DNA from: Pseudomonas sp. C2B4
Lineage (GTDB): Bacteria > Pseudomonadota > Gammaproteobacteria > Pseudomonadales > Pseudomonadaceae
Assembly: GCF_013359695.1 (NCBI RefSeq)
Contig: NZ_JABFMU010000002.1
Span: 248,001-312,000 of the forward strand
Direction: 5' to 3'
Length of the DNA: 64,000 nucleotides
Positions 29,767-42,477 of this stretch are shown in pieces. Every line of letters starts with the position of its first letter. Position 1 is the first letter of the stretch. A program made the translations under genes and the position numbers. The notes under the pieces are model-generated. The model was not told the origin of the DNA. It did no database searches and saw only the letters and a program-made list of their open reading frames with translations.

Positions 29767-30146
29767 CAGTGCAGGGCTCCGGGCACCGCCAGGCGGAACG
29801 GTGCGATGATGGCGTCGAATTGCTTGCCGTCGTCGGCAATCATCTGATAGCTGCCTTGCATGGTGCCCACCTTGGTGGTCATGACCGTGCCGCTGCTGTA
29901 GGTGTGACTCTTGCCGGCCTCGATCAACGGTTGCTGGCCAACCACGCCCGCACCACGAACCTCTTCGACATGTCCGTCGCCATCGGTGATCACCCAGTGC
30001 CGCGACAACAGTTTGGCTGGAATCAGGCCATTGTTTTTCACGGTGATGGTGTAGGCGAAGGCAAAGCGGTCTTGTTCGGGTTGCGATTGTTCTGCCAGAT
30101 AGTGGGTGACGACGCTGACGTCGACCTGATAACGGGGATCGGACAT
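29766..30146 (-). CDS. apaG: ApaG protein (Co2+/Mg2+ efflux-associated, Fn3-like fold)
   Basis: A 126-residue ApaG. Conserved parts are [27 protein letters not shown] and [14 protein letters not shown]. The family has an immunoglobulin/fibronectin-like fold and is linked genetically to cobalt and magnesium resistance; the molecular role is unsettled. It is translationally coupled to apaH and lies downstream of rsmA, as in most gammaproteobacteria. Confidence 0.95.
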   Translation of the reverse strand: MSDPRYQVDVSVVTHYLAEQSQPEQDRFAFAYTITVKNNGLIPAKLLSRHWVITDGDGHVEEVRGAGVVGQQPLIEAGKSHTYSSGTVMTTKVGTMQGSYQMIADDGKQFDAIIAPFRLAVPGALH

Positions 30147-30268
30147 GCAAGAGGCCTTAAAAACGAAGCGGGACGCGGGGCGTAGCTGATTGAGTTCAGT
30201 CTAGGCCAAGTATCGGGTAGTAAACCAGACATGGGCGCTGGTGTCCTACCCGATAACGCCGGGGGCTG

Positions 30269-31087
30269 TCAGGCGTCCGCAGGCTTTTGCAGGGATTGCT
30301 CGCTGAGTTTGTCGGCCAGGCGCACGAAGGCGGCCAGGTCGAGTTGCTCGGGACGCAAGCTGCCGTCGACGCCGGCGGCTTCGATTTCGGCGTTGCTCAG
30401 CAGCAACTTGAGGGTATTGCGCAGGGTCTTGCGACGCTGATTGAAGGCTTCGCGCACGACGCGCTCCAACAGTCGGTGGTCCTTGGCCGGATGCGGCAGC
30501 ACGGCGTGAGGCACCAGTCGCACGATGGCCGAATCGACTTTCGGTGGCGGATTGAACGCTCTCGGGCCAACGTTGAACAGGTGCTCAACCCGGCAATGGT
30601 ACTGGACCATGATCGACAGCCGACCCCAGTCACCACCGCCTGGTCCTGCCGCCAGGCGCTCAACCACTTCCTTTTGCAGCATGAAGTGCATGTCGCGAAT
30701 CAGGTGGGCGTTGTGCAGCAGGTGGAAAATCAGCGGCGTAGAGATGTTGTAGGGCAGGTTGCCGACTACGCGCAGGCTGTTCGGTGCGGCGTTCAGGGTA
30801 TTGAAGTCGAACTTCAGCGCATCACCCTGATGCAGGTTGAAGTTGCTCTTGCCCGCGAATTGCTGGTTGAGGATCGGGACCAGGTCCTTATCCAGTTCCA
30901 CCACGTCGAGTTGGGCGCCGCTATTGAGCAGGCCTTGAGTCAGCGCACCCTGGCCCGGGCCGATTTCAAGCATCCGGTCTTCGGGTTTGGCGTGGATGGA
31001 GCGCAGGATGCGGTCGATAACGCCGGCATCGTGCAAAAAGTTCTGGCCGAAGCGCTTGCGCGCCCGGTGTTGGTAGTGCTCGGTCAT
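30269..31087 (-). CDS. rsmA: 16S rRNA A1518/A1519 dimethyltransferase
   Basis: A 272-residue KsgA/RsmA. SAM-binding [15 protein letters not shown] is near residue 40, and the catalytic NLPYNIS near residue 110. The N-terminal [11 protein letters not shown] is the family start. It dimethylates two adenines in helix 45 of 16S rRNA as a late 30S check. It starts within the last four bases of pdxA. Confidence 0.97.
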   Translation of the reverse strand: MTEHYQHRARKRFGQNFLHDAGVIDRILRSIHAKPEDRMLEIGPGQGALTQGLLNSGAQLDVVELDKDLVPILNQQFAGKSNFNLHQGDALKFDFNTLNAAPNSLRVVGNLPYNISTPLIFHLLHNAHLIRDMHFMLQKEVVERLAAGPGGGDWGRLSIMVQYHCRVEHLFNVGPRAFNPPPKVDSAIVRLVPHAVLPHPAKDHRLLERVVREAFNQRRKTLRNTLKLLLSNAEIEAAGVDGSLRPEQLDLAAFVRLADKLSEQSLQKPADA

Positions 31088-32073
31088 AAACGGGTCTCGG
31101 CCATCTGGTAGGCGGTTTCCAGGGCGACTTGCAGGCTGCCGGTGTCTATTTTGCCGCTGCCGGCCAGATCCAGGGCGGTGCCGTGGTCGACTGACGTACG
31201 AATGATCGGCAAGCCGAGGGTCACGTTGACTGCTGCGCCGAAGCCTTTGTATTTCAGCACGGGCAGGCCCTGGTCATGGTACATCGCCAGCACCGCGTCG
31301 CAGTGCTCCAGATATTTGGGGGTAAACAGAGTGTCGGCGGGCAGGGGGCCACGCAGGTCCATGCCTTCGCCGCGCAGGCGCTCTAATGTGGGTTCGATGA
31401 TATCGATTTCTTCATGGCCCAGGTGTCCGCCTTCACCGGCATGGGGGTTGAGCCCGCACACCAGAATGCGTGGCTGGGCGATGCCGAACTTTTCTTTCAG
31501 GTCGGTGTGCAGGATTCGCGTGACCCGTTCCAGACGCTCCGGAGTGATTGCATCGGCAATGTCGCGCAGGGGCAGGTGGGTGGTGACCAGCGCTACACGC
31601 AATCCGCGAGTGGCGAGCATCATCACCACTTGTGCGGTCTGGGTCAGGTCGGCGAGAAATTCCGTATGTCCGGAAAAGGCGATCCCGGATTCGTTGATCA
31701 CGCCCTTGTGCACCGGCGCGGTGATCATCCCGGCAAAGTGCCCGTCCAGGCAGCCTTGACCAGCGCGGGTCAGGGTTTCCAGAACGAAAGCGGCATTGGC
31801 CTTGTCCAGCTGCCCGGCGACGACCTTGGCGTTTAGCGGTGTATCCCAGACATACAGGCTATCGGCGGGTGCGGGTGTGTCCGGCCAGTTGTCCGGGGTG
31901 ACCGGCAGCAAATTGACAGCCACACCCAGTTGCGCGGCCCGCTCAAGGAGCAGGTCGCGACTGGTAATGGCAATCAGGGGGTGTGGCTGGGCGTGCGAGG
32001 CGAGCAGCAGGCACAGGTCGGGACCTATGCCGGCCGGTTCGCCGGGTGTCAGCGCGAAACGTTTGGGTTTCAC
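31084..32073 (-). CDS. pdxA: 4-hydroxythreonine-4-phosphate dehydrogenase
   Basis: A 329-residue Pdx[21 protein letters not shown] starts the protein, the metal-binding histidines are in HTEFLADL and [20 protein letters not shown], and the end has [15 protein letters not shown]. It oxidises 4-phosphohydroxy-threonine in pyridoxal phosphate synthesis. Four-base overlaps with both surA and rsmA make surA-pdxA-rsmA a tight operon. Confidence 0.97.
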   Translation of the reverse strand: MKPKRFALTPGEPAGIGPDLCLLLASHAQPHPLIAITSRDLLLERAAQLGVAVNLLPVTPDNWPDTPAPADSLYVWDTPLNAKVVAGQLDKANAAFVLETLTRAGQGCLDGHFAGMITAPVHKGVINESGIAFSGHTEFLADLTQTAQVVMMLATRGLRVALVTTHLPLRDIADAITPERLERVTRILHTDLKEKFGIAQPRILVCGLNPHAGEGGHLGHEEIDIIEPTLERLRGEGMDLRGPLPADTLFTPKYLEHCDAVLAMYHDQGLPVLKYKGFGAAVNVTLGLPIIRTSVDHGTALDLAGSGKIDTGSLQVALETAYQMAETRL

Positions 32074-33392
32074 TGCGCTGCCTGGTCGGCGCCAGGGAGT
32101 TTGATTTCCACGTACGCTTCGTCACGGATCTGACGCAGCCAGGTTTGCAGCTCTTCGTCGTATTTGCGGTTGCGCAGTACGGTCATGGCCTGCTGCTCGC
32201 GAGCCTGGGTGGTGCTATCGGTGGCGCGACGGCCAAGGACTTCCAGGACGTGCCAGCCATATTGAGTCTGGAACGGCTTGGACAGCTGACCTTGTGGGGT
32301 CTTGGCCATCACTTCGCGGAACTCCGGAACCAGTGCGTTCGGGTCGATCCAGTTCAGATCGCCGCCATTGAGCGCCGAGCCCGGATCTTCGGAGTAGCTT
32401 TTGGCCAGTTCGCTGAAATCTTCGCCAGCTTCTATACGGGTGTAGAGCGACTCAGCCAGTGCCTTGGTTTTCGCTTCGTCGCGGATCGGGCTCGGTTTGA
32501 CCAGGATGTGTCGCACATGCACTTCGTCACGTACCTGAGCTTCACCACCACGCTTGTCGGTGATCTTCAGGATGATGAAGCCGCCCGGCGTACGCATTGG
32601 CTGGGTGATGTCGCCGACGGCCATGGTGCTTAGCAGGCGATCAAACGGCGGTGGCAGTTGAGCGGCTTTACGCCAGCCCATGTCGCCACCTTCCAGTGCA
32701 GTCTCACTGGCGGATTTGGCGATGGCCAGCTGACCGAAGTCAGCGCCTTGCTTGAGTTGCTGGTAAACCGCATCAGCCTGTCTGGCGGCATTCTGAATCG
32801 CGTCGGAGTTGGCGCTTTCCGGCGTAGGAATCAGGATATTGGCCAGGCGAAACTCTTCGGACAGCTGCATCTTGCCAAGATCGGACGCCAGGAAGTTTTT
32901 CACTTCCTGCTCGGACACCTGGATGCGCTCGGCCACACGGCGTTGGCGCACGCGGCTGATGACCATCTCGCGGCGGATCTGGTCGCGTGCATCGTCGTAA
33001 GACAGGCCGTCGCGAGTCAGGGCGGCGCGGAATTGATCGACGGTCATGTTGTTGCGCTGGGCAATAGTGCCGACAGCCTGGTTCAGTTCTTCATCGGTGA
33101 TCCGGATACCGGAGCGTTCGCCGATCTGCAGTTGCAGGTTCTCGACGATCAGGCGCTCAAGCACCTGTTGTTCCAGTACGCCGGCCGGCGGCACGGCAGA
33201 GCCGCGCTTGGCAATGGTTTGCTGAACTTCATGAACGCGCTGGTCCAGTTGGCTCTGCATGACCACGTCGTTGTCGACGATAGCCACCACCTTGTCGATG
33301 GACTGTACCGCAGCGTTGGCCGCGGTACCCAGGAACAGCGCGCCCAGCAACAGCGGGCGCAGACAATCAGAAAGCTTGGTCTTCACGTTCAC
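32070..33392 (-). CDS. surA: Periplasmic chaperone / peptidyl-prolyl isomerase SurA
   Basis: A 440-residue SurA. A signal peptide (1-27, ending TAANAA) is followed by the N-terminal chaperone domain and two parvulin domains, the second starting at [10 protein letters not shown] (about 290). It escorts outer-membrane proteins, including LptD, to the Bam complex. The start is a GTG, either at 33392 (AAGG 5 nt upstream) or at 33386. Both lie inside the 3' end of lptD, so the two are coupled. Confidence 0.95.
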   Translation of the reverse strand: MNVKTKLSDCLRPLLLGALFLGTAANAAVQSIDKVVAIVDNDVVMQSQLDQRVHEVQQTIAKRGSAVPPAGVLEQQVLERLIVENLQLQIGERSGIRITDEELNQAVGTIAQRNNMTVDQFRAALTRDGLSYDDARDQIRREMVISRVRQRRVAERIQVSEQEVKNFLASDLGKMQLSEEFRLANILIPTPESANSDAIQNAARQADAVYQQLKQGADFGQLAIAKSASETALEGGDMGWRKAAQLPPPFDRLLSTMAVGDITQPMRTPGGFIILKITDKRGGEAQVRDEVHVRHILVKPSPIRDEAKTKALAESLYTRIEAGEDFSELAKSYSEDPGSALNGGDLNWIDPNALVPEFREVMAKTPQGQLSKPFQTQYGWHVLEVLGRRATDSTTQAREQQAMTVLRNRKYDEELQTWLRQIRDEAYVEIKLPGADQAAQ

Positions 33393-36180
33393 GATAACCT
33401 TGGATGCCTTTGTCGAGGAAGCTCTCTACCTTGGCGCCGGTGAGGCCGCCGAGTCCCTTCAGAACAATTTGGAGGAAGACGCCATGGTCGCCTTTTTCGT
33501 TTTGCGGTGCTTCCTGACTGAATTCGTCATAGGAAACCCAGTAACGATTGATCAGGCGCAGTTTCCAGCAGCAGTTGTCGTACTCGAAGCCACCGAAGGC
33601 CTCCAGCGTACGGTTGCGGTTGTAGTCGTACTGCCAACGGCTGATGGCGTTCCATTGCGGCACGATCGGCCAGATCACCGAGAAGTCGTGCTGTTCGATC
33701 TTGTAGTAATCCTTCACGTAGCCAGGAGTACCCGGGGTTCCATAATCACCACCGCCCACGCTCCATTTACCTGTGGTCTGGTCATAACGGACCTGGTCAT
33801 TACGATAGCGATAGCCGGCGTTGATGACCTTGTTCGGGTTGTCTTCAGGCTGGTAGTGGAACATCGCGCTACCCGAGCGAGGGCTGCGGCTGTCCGGGTC
33901 CCAGTTGTAATCGGCAGTCGTGCGCCAGTCGCGGTTCCAGCGATATTCGTATTCCAGCGCGTAAGGGGACACGTTGGAGTGAGCATCTTCGCGAGTCTTG
34001 GCATCGATACCCGGCAACTGGACTTCGCGATCCTTGAAGTACAAGGCCTGGCCGACGCTGATGCGTTGACGCTCGAAGCCATTGTCCTCGATCCAGCGGC
34101 TGGTCACGCCCAGCGACAGCTTGTTCTCGTCGCCGACACGGTCGGAGCCGGAGAAACGGTTGTCGCGGAACAACGACGCGTAGTTGAAGGTGTACTCGCT
34201 GGTATCGAATACTGGAATGTCTTCCTGATCCTTCTCGGGCACATAGAGATAGAACAGGCGAGGTTCAAGGGTCTGGCGATAGTTCTTGCCGAACCATTGG
34301 GTATTGCGGTCGAAATACAGGCCGCTGTCGATGCTGGCGATTGGCACGCCACGATTTTGGTTGCTGTCAAAATGACCATTGAGATTCTCAGTCCCGGCCG
34401 CAGCTGCGGCTTGATCTTGAGCCACAATTTGGCTTTTGCCGATGCTGTCCAGATCCAGATCATACTGCGTGTACTGGTACTTGAGCTTTGGCTTCAGGAA
34501 GCCATAGGTCCATTCCAGAGGCAGGGCGACGGCCGGAGCAAGGTTTAGGCGATCACCGTTGGCGCGTGCCAGACCTTGAACGTTGGTGTCGAGACGCGGC
34601 TCGACGTTGCCGTCTTCATCGGTAAAGCTGCCGTTTCTCAGGTCGCGGTCGAATCGCACGATTTCAGTGTTGTAGGTGAAATCCAGGCCGTTTGGATGAT
34701 ACGGCAGCGCCCCGTCGAAGGTGATTTGCGGCAAGCGGTCATACGGCGTGATGTTCGACACGGTCGCCAGTTGGTAAGCCTGGGCGTTGATGCGCGCGGT
34801 GTAGCTGTCGCCGCGATAGCTGACGGAACCTTGCTGGTTCACGAAGTCGGAGCTTTTCACGCCGATCTGGTCGGTCTGCAGGTCCTGGAAGTAGTAAGGA
34901 TCGCTGATCTTGGTGTAGTCGACTTGCGTGAGGACGCGCGAATCGAGACCGCCCTTGTGTTGCCAGTTGTACATGTAGCGGGTCTTGTCGTAGTCGCTCT
35001 GCAACTCGCGCTCGTTGTCCTCGTCGTTGAGGTACGCGGCGCCGAACTGACCTTCGCTGGACTTGGTCAGGTAGCGGAATTCGCCTTCCATCAACAGGCC
35101 GTGCTTGCTCATGTAGCGCGGATACAACGTGGCATCGTAGTTCGGTGCCAGGTTGAAGTAGTACGGCGTAACGAGCAGAAAGCCCGTATCGCTGCCGCTG
35201 CCGATGGTCGGCGGCAGGAAACCGGACTGGCGACGGTCGTCGATCGGGAAATAAATGTACGGCGTGTACAGGACTGGAATGTCCTTGACTCGCAGTGTCA
35301 CGTTGGTCGCAGTACCGAAGCCGGTGGCAGGGTTCAAGGTGATGTTGTTGCCCTTGAGTTGCCAGGCGTTGCTGTTCGGTTCGCACGTGGTGTACGTACC
35401 ATCCTTGAGGCGGATGATCGCGTTCTCGGCACGTTTGGCGTACAGCGCGTTGCCGCGGATGCGGGATTTGTGCATCACGTATTCAGCGTTGTCGACCTTG
35501 GCTTCGCCGGTGTCGAGTTGCACGTCGGCGTGGTCGCCCACGATCAATGCACCGTTGTCGCGAATGCGCACATTACCGGCCAGTTCGCCACGGCTTTCAG
35601 CTTGGTACAGGTTGGCTTCGTCGGCCTCGACCTGCATGCTGCCCTGGCGCATGACCACATCACCGGCCAAGGTGGCAACTTGCTCATCTTGCTTGTAGCG
35701 GGAAGCTTTCGCGCCGATAAAGGTCGGTGCGTCACTTTTGCTCGTCTTGTCATTCATGCCAGGACGAATCGGTTCGATATAGGAACCAGAGCAATAAGGA
35801 CCGGTTTCGGCAAGTTGTGCTGCGGTGAGCTGCTCGCGGGGAACCCAGTCGAGGTGGCTGTAGTCTTCGCTACGCGACTTCAGGCCGCGGCCTTTCGCTT
35901 CGGTAACGAGGGTGCCCTTGGTGCCGGTTTCTTCGCTGGTGCCATCCTGTGCCGCGGCCTCGCCGGTAGCGCTGACTGCACTGCCGTCATGGACCGGGCG
36001 CGGAGGCAAGGCTGCCGCCGGTTTTTTAGGCGCACAATCCCAGGCACCCGAAGCAGAGACTGAGCAGTCATACTGTTCTGCGGCGACCACGAAGGAAGTG
36101 GCTAGAGGTTGCAAGGCCAGCAGACTGCCGGTTACCAACAACGGAAATTTTTTACGAAACGCGGGGGATTTCAATGCCAT
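33367..36180 (-). CDS. lptD: LPS-assembly outer-membrane protein LptD
   Basis: A 937-residue LptD (OstA/Imp). Signal sequence about 1-33; an N-terminal periplasmic OstA-type domain around 150-280; a long C-terminal 26-strand barrel. Cysteines for the inter-domain disulfides appear early ([14 protein letters not shown]) and as the CC pair in [14 protein letters not shown]. With LptE it inserts LPS into the outer leaflet. I used the ATG at 36180, which starts the signal peptide; the open frame runs further up without sense. It leads the lptD-surA-pdxA-rsmA run and is divergent from amgK. Confidence 0.95.
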   Translation of the reverse strand: MALKSPAFRKKFPLLVTGSLLALQPLATSFVVAAEQYDCSVSASGAWDCAPKKPAAALPPRPVHDGSAVSATGEAAAQDGTSEETGTKGTLVTEAKGRGLKSRSEDYSHLDWVPREQLTAAQLAETGPYCSGSYIEPIRPGMNDKTSKSDAPTFIGAKASRYKQDEQVATLAGDVVMRQGSMQVEADEANLYQAESRGELAGNVRIRDNGALIVGDHADVQLDTGEAKVDNAEYVMHKSRIRGNALYAKRAENAIIRLKDGTYTTCEPNSNAWQLKGNNITLNPATGFGTATNVTLRVKDIPVLYTPYIYFPIDDRRQSGFLPPTIGSGSDTGFLLVTPYYFNLAPNYDATLYPRYMSKHGLLMEGEFRYLTKSSEGQFGAAYLNDEDNERELQSDYDKTRYMYNWQHKGGLDSRVLTQVDYTKISDPYYFQDLQTDQIGVKSSDFVNQQGSVSYRGDSYTARINAQAYQLATVSNITPYDRLPQITFDGALPYHPNGLDFTYNTEIVRFDRDLRNGSFTDEDGNVEPRLDTNVQGLARANGDRLNLAPAVALPLEWTYGFLKPKLKYQYTQYDLDLDSIGKSQIVAQDQAAAAAGTENLNGHFDSNQNRGVPIASIDSGLYFDRNTQWFGKNYRQTLEPRLFYLYVPEKDQEDIPVFDTSEYTFNYASLFRDNRFSGSDRVGDENKLSLGVTSRWIEDNGFERQRISVGQALYFKDREVQLPGIDAKTREDAHSNVSPYALEYEYRWNRDWRTTADYNWDPDSRSPRSGSAMFHYQPEDNPNKVINAGYRYRNDQVRYDQTTGKWSVGGGDYGTPGTPGYVKDYYKIEQHDFSVIWPIVPQWNAISRWQYDYNRNRTLEAFGGFEYDNCCWKLRLINRYWVSYDEFSQEAPQNEKGDHGVFLQIVLKGLGGLTGAKVESFLDKGIQGYREREDQAF

Positions 36181-36310
36181 CTTATTAGTCCGGGCTTCCT
36201 GCGTGCCATCTGCTCGCGGTGTGGGCCGCACGCCTCTCGATGGTCTGAAAAAGATGCTGGATAATAAAGCATGACCCGCTTGACGGCTAGCGCCGTCGGA
36301 GACCCTTGCA

Positions 36311-37998
<1,688 letters not shown>

Positions 37999-37999
37999 C

Positions 38000-38767
38000 A
38001 TGCTATGGCCAGGGACTCTGATCGGAGCCGGAGCGGGCTTTGCCATTGCCAGCATTCCGGGGGCCATGCTCGGTGCCTTGTTGGGGCAGGCGCTGGATCG
38101 GCGTCTGCACTTGCAAAGTTGGGCGCATTTGCGCGAAAGACTCGGCGGTCGTCCCGTACTGCGTAACGATGAATTGTTGTTCGTGTTGCTGGGACGGCTG
38201 GCCAAGTGCGATGGGCGGGTAGTGGAAGCTCACATTCAGCAGGCGCGACAGGAAATGCGTTCGCTGGAACTGAACGAGTTTGCCCAGCGTCGGGCGATTG
38301 CCGCGTTCAATCGCGGCAAATCAGGCAATGACCGGTTGCGCGGTTACCTGCGCCGACTGAGCGCTCAACCCCATGCGGCCGAAGGGGTGTTGCGCGCCTG
38401 TTGGCGAATGATTTGGGCCGATGGCCGGGCTGGCAGCAGCGAGCGGGAATTGATTGCTCAATGGGGTAAATGGCTGGGCTGGACGTCGTATCAGGTGCAG
38501 GCGCTGGCCATGGACTATGAACCGCACAAACGTCCACAGGTCAGCGGTGCCGTGACTTATCAGGAGGCCTTGCGGCTGCTGGGAGTATCAGCCACCAGCG
38601 AGCCCGCGCAGATCAAGCGTGCATACCGACGCCTGCTCAGCCGGCATCACCCGGACAAGGTTGCCGGCACCGGAGCGACGGCGTTGCAGGTTCGCGAGGC
38701 GACCGAGAAGACCCGGGAGTTGCACAACGCTTATACGTTGATTCGTCAGCGGCGGGATTTTCGCTAG
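38000..38767 (+). CDS. djlA: DjlA-like membrane-anchored J-domain protein
   Basis: A 255-residue protein in three parts. An N-terminal Gly-rich membrane segment (about 1-33, with GAGAGFAIASIPGAMLGALL), a TerB-like acidic helical domain (about 50-170), and a C-terminal J domain with RHHPDKV near 215. It is a cochaperone that stimulates DnaK at the inner membrane. It starts two bases after murU ends. Confidence 0.93.
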   Translation: MLWPGTLIGAGAGFAIASIPGAMLGALLGQALDRRLHLQSWAHLRERLGGRPVLRNDELLFVLLGRLAKCDGRVVEAHIQQARQEMRSLELNEFAQRRAIAAFNRGKSGNDRLRGYLRRLSAQPHAAEGVLRACWRMIWADGRAGSSERELIAQWGKWLGWTSYQVQALAMDYEPHKRPQVSGAVTYQEALRLLGVSATSEPAQIKRAYRRLLSRHHPDKVAGTGATALQVREATEKTRELHNAYTLIRQRRDFR

Positions 38768-38795
38768 CGGGATAGATTTGTCTCGTCTGTGATAC

Positions 38796-38874
38796 CGCTT
38801 TCGCGAGCAGGCTCGCTCCCACATTGGATTTGTGAACGACGCAGATCAAATGTGGGAGCGAGCCTGCTCGCGGG
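38796..38874. repeat. REPIN between djlA and the DUF3530 gene
   Basis: Inverted REP copies at 38796-38822 and 38851-38874 flank a 28-bp spacer. They sit between convergent djlA and the DUF3530 gene. Confidence 0.9.
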
Positions 38875-38891
38875 TGGGGCGACGGGGTCTA

Positions 38892-39896
38892 TCAGTCCGC
38901 CGGGTTTTGCGGATTCAGCCAGCCCCGCACCCTACGAACCAACTGCTCCTGTTGCGCCTTGGCATCACCCGGCAACGCCTTGAGCGATACCTGGCTGAGC
39001 GCCGAGGTTTTCAGGCGTTTGCTGGCTTGCAGCCGGGCCAGTGCCGCGTTGCGATCCAGTGGCTTGTCCATATAGAAGATGTCTGCGGTGGGCAACTTCA
39101 GGTTCGGTGCGAGTTCGTCCAGCGCAGGTGTTGCCTGGGCGGGTGTCTGCACAGCCACCATGACGAACCGCTCGACTTGCGAGGGTTGCTTCTCGCTCAG
39201 ATAGCGCGCGGTCCAGTAGGCACCGGTGCCATGACCCAGCAGGACAATGCTGCGAGCGCTTTGCTGTTCGGCGAACGCGATGGCGGCATCGATACGGGCG
39301 AAGATCCGCTCGGCGTCGGCCTTGGACTGTTCTTCGCTGGTTTCGGCGACGGGCTTGTCAGTCACCTCGGCTTCACCGCCGGCAACCTGCTCGATGGGGG
39401 CTGCGGTGGTCGAGTCCTTGCTGCCGGCATCAGGTGCCTTGGGTGTTGGCGGCACCTCCGCAATGCGTGGCGCAATGACATCGCTTTGCAGGTCCGGCAA
39501 GGTGATACTCAGGCTGCTCCATTGCGCATTCGGCAAATTGCGCCGCAACGGGCCGATTGCTTGCGGCCAGTCAGCTGTTTCGCCGGCGCCCGGGATGATA
39601 ATCACCGCACCTTTGGGGTCGGCAGTATTGGCCGGTTTCCACAAGGCCAGGAACGTGTCGCTGCCCGCTTGCAGTTGCTGCTGTTCCTGGGCCGGAATTT
39701 TTCGCTCGAGAGCGGTCGCTTCTTCCTGACTACGCTCAGGCAACGGTTGACGCTCAACCGGTTTTTCTTCGGCGGGCGTTTGCGTGGCATCAGGCGTGGC
39801 GGCGGGGGCCGGGTCGGCAGCCTCGACGGAAAAAGCACATGGCAGAATCAGCGACAGGCACAATGCTGGCAGTGCCAGGCGGTAGACAGGGGGCAT
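38892..39896 (-). CDS. Exported DUF3530 alpha/beta-hydrolase-like protein
   Basis: A 334-residue protein with a clear signal peptide (1-26, ending FSVEA) and a low-complexity Pro/Ala/Glu-rich segment to about 60. The body resembles alpha/beta hydrolases: GAVIIIPGAGETADWPQAI, then SIVLLGHGTGAYWTARYL, where the usual nucleophile motif GxSxG reads GHGTG. The expected nucleophile Ser is thus not obvious. Function is unknown. It matches the conserved gene next to djlA in Pseudomonas. Confidence 0.85.
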   Translation of the reverse strand: MPPVYRLALPALCLSLILPCAFSVEAADPAPAATPDATQTPAEEKPVERQPLPERSQEEATALERKIPAQEQQQLQAGSDTFLALWKPANTADPKGAVIIIPGAGETADWPQAIGPLRRNLPNAQWSSLSITLPDLQSDVIAPRIAEVPPTPKAPDAGSKDSTTAAPIEQVAGGEAEVTDKPVAETSEEQSKADAERIFARIDAAIAFAEQQSARSIVLLGHGTGAYWTARYLSEKQPSQVERFVMVAVQTPAQATPALDELAPNLKLPTADIFYMDKPLDRNAALARLQASKRLKTSALSQVSLKALPGDAKAQQEQLVRRVRGWLNPQNPAD

Positions 39897-39969
39897 CGGA
39901 TATTCCAGGCCAGAATTTATTCCGGCAGCCTAATGGGTTGATCAGTTTTTGTCAGGGTGTGAGAGTTCG

Positions 39970-42363
39970 ATGATGCGTTTTCGCTGTCTGTGGGTTATCG
40001 GCTGCTTATGGTTTCCCTTGATGGGTTGGGCGGCTGTGCCGCCGGCGCACGTTGCCGTCCTGTCGCCCAAGCAACAGCAATGGCTGGCACAGCAGAGCGA
40101 ATTGCGGGTGGGATTGGTGTTGCAAGCGCCCTACGCACAATACGATCGCCGCTTGCAGCGTTTGTCCGGGGTCAACGTCGAGCTGATGAAGTGGCTGGCC
40201 AGGGCGTTGAAAGTCGAGCTGAGCTGGCGCAACTTTTCCGACCTTGAGCAACTGGAGGCGGCCGCCCGCGCAGGAGAAATCGACATCGCCCCGGGGCTGA
40301 CCCAAACCCCCGGCGGCCTGCGTCTTTGGCAGTTTTCCGACCCGTACATGCGGGTGCCACAACTGGTGGTCAGCGACCAGAAAAGCACCGGTGCGGTGGA
40401 ACTGGAAAAGCTCGACAGCCAGACCCGCGTCGCCGTGCGCATGCCCAGTGCTACTGCTGATTACCTGCGCGGAAACTATCCGCACCTGAACCTGCAGGGT
40501 GTCCCGGCCGAGCGTCAGGCGCTGCAATTATTGTTGAGCCAGCAAGCCGGTTACGCCGTGGTTGATGAGGCGCAATTGGGGCGTCTGTCCATTGAGCCGG
40601 AATTCGCCGGGCTGGTGGTGGTAGGTGATATTGGCTTGCCGCAATTGCTGCGGGTGGCTACCCGGCGCGATAAGCCGGAATTGGCTGGCATTATCGAAAA
40701 CGCGCTGCGGGCGATCCCGGCCAAGGACCTGGAAGCCCTGCACAACCAATGGCTGCAGCCCAAGTATCCCCGACTCACCGAATCGCCCGGTTTCTGGCAA
40801 AACCTCTGCCTGCTGTTGTTGGTGCTGACGCTGAGCAGCATGGCCATCGTGTTCTGGCAGCGCCGTCAGCAGCACAGCCTTGAGCTGCGACTGGCTGCGG
40901 CGCAGGACGACATTGCCTTGCGCGTCGCCAGTGAAGAGGCCCTGCGGCTCACCCAGTTTTCCATCGATCAAAGCACCGTCGGCATCCTGTGGGTTAACTG
41001 GGACAGTCACGTGCGCTACGCCAATCGCGCGGCCGAGACCATGCTGGGGTATCCGTCGGGCGGGATCATCGACCGCCCATTGATCGACTTCGAACCCGGC
41101 CTGCACATGGACCGTTGGTTGAACCTGTGGAAGCGCGCCAGGGCTAGCGACGAGTCGCCGCAGAGTTTCGAAACCAATTGCCTGCGGGCCGATGGCAGTA
41201 TCCTGCCGGCGGATGTGTCGTTGAGCTTCCTGCGCTTTCGCGATGGCGAATATCTGGTGGTCTACCTCACCGACGTGACCGAGCGCCGCCGCGCCCTGGC
41301 CGCCCTACAGGAAAGTGAAGCGCGGTTGCAGGGGATCGCGGCGAACGTTCCCGGGTTGGTCTTTCGCCTGGAGAGGGCGCCAGTGACAGGCCAGATCGAC
41401 TTTGCCTACATCAGCGAAGGCAGTGAAAGCCTGGTGGGTTATTCGCCGGCCACCTTGGCCCATCGTGACAAAGGCCTGCGCAGCCTGGTGCATCCGGACG
41501 ACAAGGCCAGCTATCACCAGACCCAGGACCATGCGCTGGACACAGATAGCGACTGGTCTTGGCAAGGGAGAATTCTCACGCGCCAGGGGGAACAACGCTG
41601 GGCGGAAATCAAGGCGATTACCCGGCAATTGGAGGACGGTGCCTACGTCTGGGACGGCATTGTCTGGGACATCAGCGAAAGCAAGCGCATTGAACTGGAA
41701 CTGGCCAGCTCCCGGGAGCAGCTACGGGAGTTGTCTGCGCACCTGGAGAGCGTGCGGGAAGAGGAGAAGGCTCGTATTGCCCGGGAGGTCCACGACGAGC
41801 TGGGCCAGATGCTGACCGTGCTCAAACTGGAAACGTCCATGTGCGAACTGGCCTACGCGCAACTCGATCCGGGATTGCACGAGCGCTTGAACATTATGAA
41901 ACGCTTGATTGCCCAGTTGTTTCAGTTGGTACGTGACGTGGCGACGGCGTTGCGCCCACCGATTCTCGATGCGGGCATCGCCTCGGCCATCGAGTGGCAG
42001 GCGCGTCGTTTCGAGGCACGTACCCAGATTCCGTGTCTGGTGCAGGTGCCGGACAATCTGCCGGTACTCAGCGACGCCAAGGCAATTGGCTTGTTTCGAA
42101 TCCTTCAGGAAGCGTTGACCAATGTCATGCGGCATGCCCAGGCGCATACTGTAGAACTGACACTGGACCTTGAGGGCGACGAGTTGTGTCTGACGGTTAG
42201 CGATGATGGCGTAGGATTTGTCGTTAGGGATGGTAGGTCGGCATCCTTTGGATTGGTCGGCATGCGTGAGCGGGTGCTGATCATGGGTGGCGAGTTGTCG
42301 CTTGAGAGTGAGCCGGGTGAGGGCACGACGCTGATTGTGCGCGTGCCATTGGATGGAGCCTGA
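39970..42363 (+). CDS. agtS: AgtS-like sensor histidine kinase (SBP-PAS-HisKA_3)
   Basis: A 797-residue membrane kinase. Signal peptide (about 1-22), periplasmic SBP_bac_3 domain (about 35-245), membrane helix (about 258-280), two PAS units (about 310-580), a NarL-type dimerisation helix with the phospho-His in IAREVHDELGQ (about 605) and an HATPase with SDDGVGF (near 740). In P. aeruginosa AgtS-AgtR activates the agt transporter in response to GABA, 5-aminovalerate and possibly peptidoglycan signals. The ATG at 39970 begins the signal peptide; an upstream TTG is less likely. A REPIN separates it from agtR. Confidence 0.88.
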   Translation: MMRFRCLWVIGCLWFPLMGWAAVPPAHVAVLSPKQQQWLAQQSELRVGLVLQAPYAQYDRRLQRLSGVNVELMKWLARALKVELSWRNFSDLEQLEAAARAGEIDIAPGLTQTPGGLRLWQFSDPYMRVPQLVVSDQKSTGAVELEKLDSQTRVAVRMPSATADYLRGNYPHLNLQGVPAERQALQLLLSQQAGYAVVDEAQLGRLSIEPEFAGLVVVGDIGLPQLLRVATRRDKPELAGIIENALRAIPAKDLEALHNQWLQPKYPRLTESPGFWQNLCLLLLVLTLSSMAIVFWQRRQQHSLELRLAAAQDDIALRVASEEALRLTQFSIDQSTVGILWVNWDSHVRYANRAAETMLGYPSGGIIDRPLIDFEPGLHMDRWLNLWKRARASDESPQSFETNCLRADGSILPADVSLSFLRFRDGEYLVVYLTDVTERRRALAALQESEARLQGIAANVPGLVFRLERAPVTGQIDFAYISEGSESLVGYSPATLAHRDKGLRSLVHPDDKASYHQTQDHALDTDSDWSWQGRILTRQGEQRWAEIKAITRQLEDGAYVWDGIVWDISESKRIELELASSREQLRELSAHLESVREEEKARIAREVHDELGQMLTVLKLETSMCELAYAQLDPGLHERLNIMKRLIAQLFQLVRDVATALRPPILDAGIASAIEWQARRFEARTQIPCLVQVPDNLPVLSDAKAIGLFRILQEALTNVMRHAQAHTVELTLDLEGDELCLTVSDDGVGFVVRDGRSASFGLVGMRERVLIMGGELSLESEPGEGTTLIVRVPLDGA

Positions 42364-42387
42364 TGATGCGGTGTTGTTTTTGCTGAC

Positions 42388-42453
42388 GCCTTTGCGAGCA
42401 GGCTCGCTCCCACAGAATGCTCACCGTATTTGTGGGAGCGAGCCTGCTCGCGA
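42388..42453. repeat. REPIN inside the agtS-agtR operon
   Basis: Inverted REP pair (42388-42414 and 42431-42453) between the agtS stop and the agtR ribosome site. The hairpin would sit in the middle of the two-component mRNA. Confidence 0.9.
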
Positions 42454-42477
42454 ACGATCTTGAATCTGGAGAAGAAC

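Noticed and set aside
29767-30150. Upstream extension of the apaH frame
   Set aside because: The extra 128 codons read apaG out of frame; apaH begins at the ATG overlapping the apaG stop.
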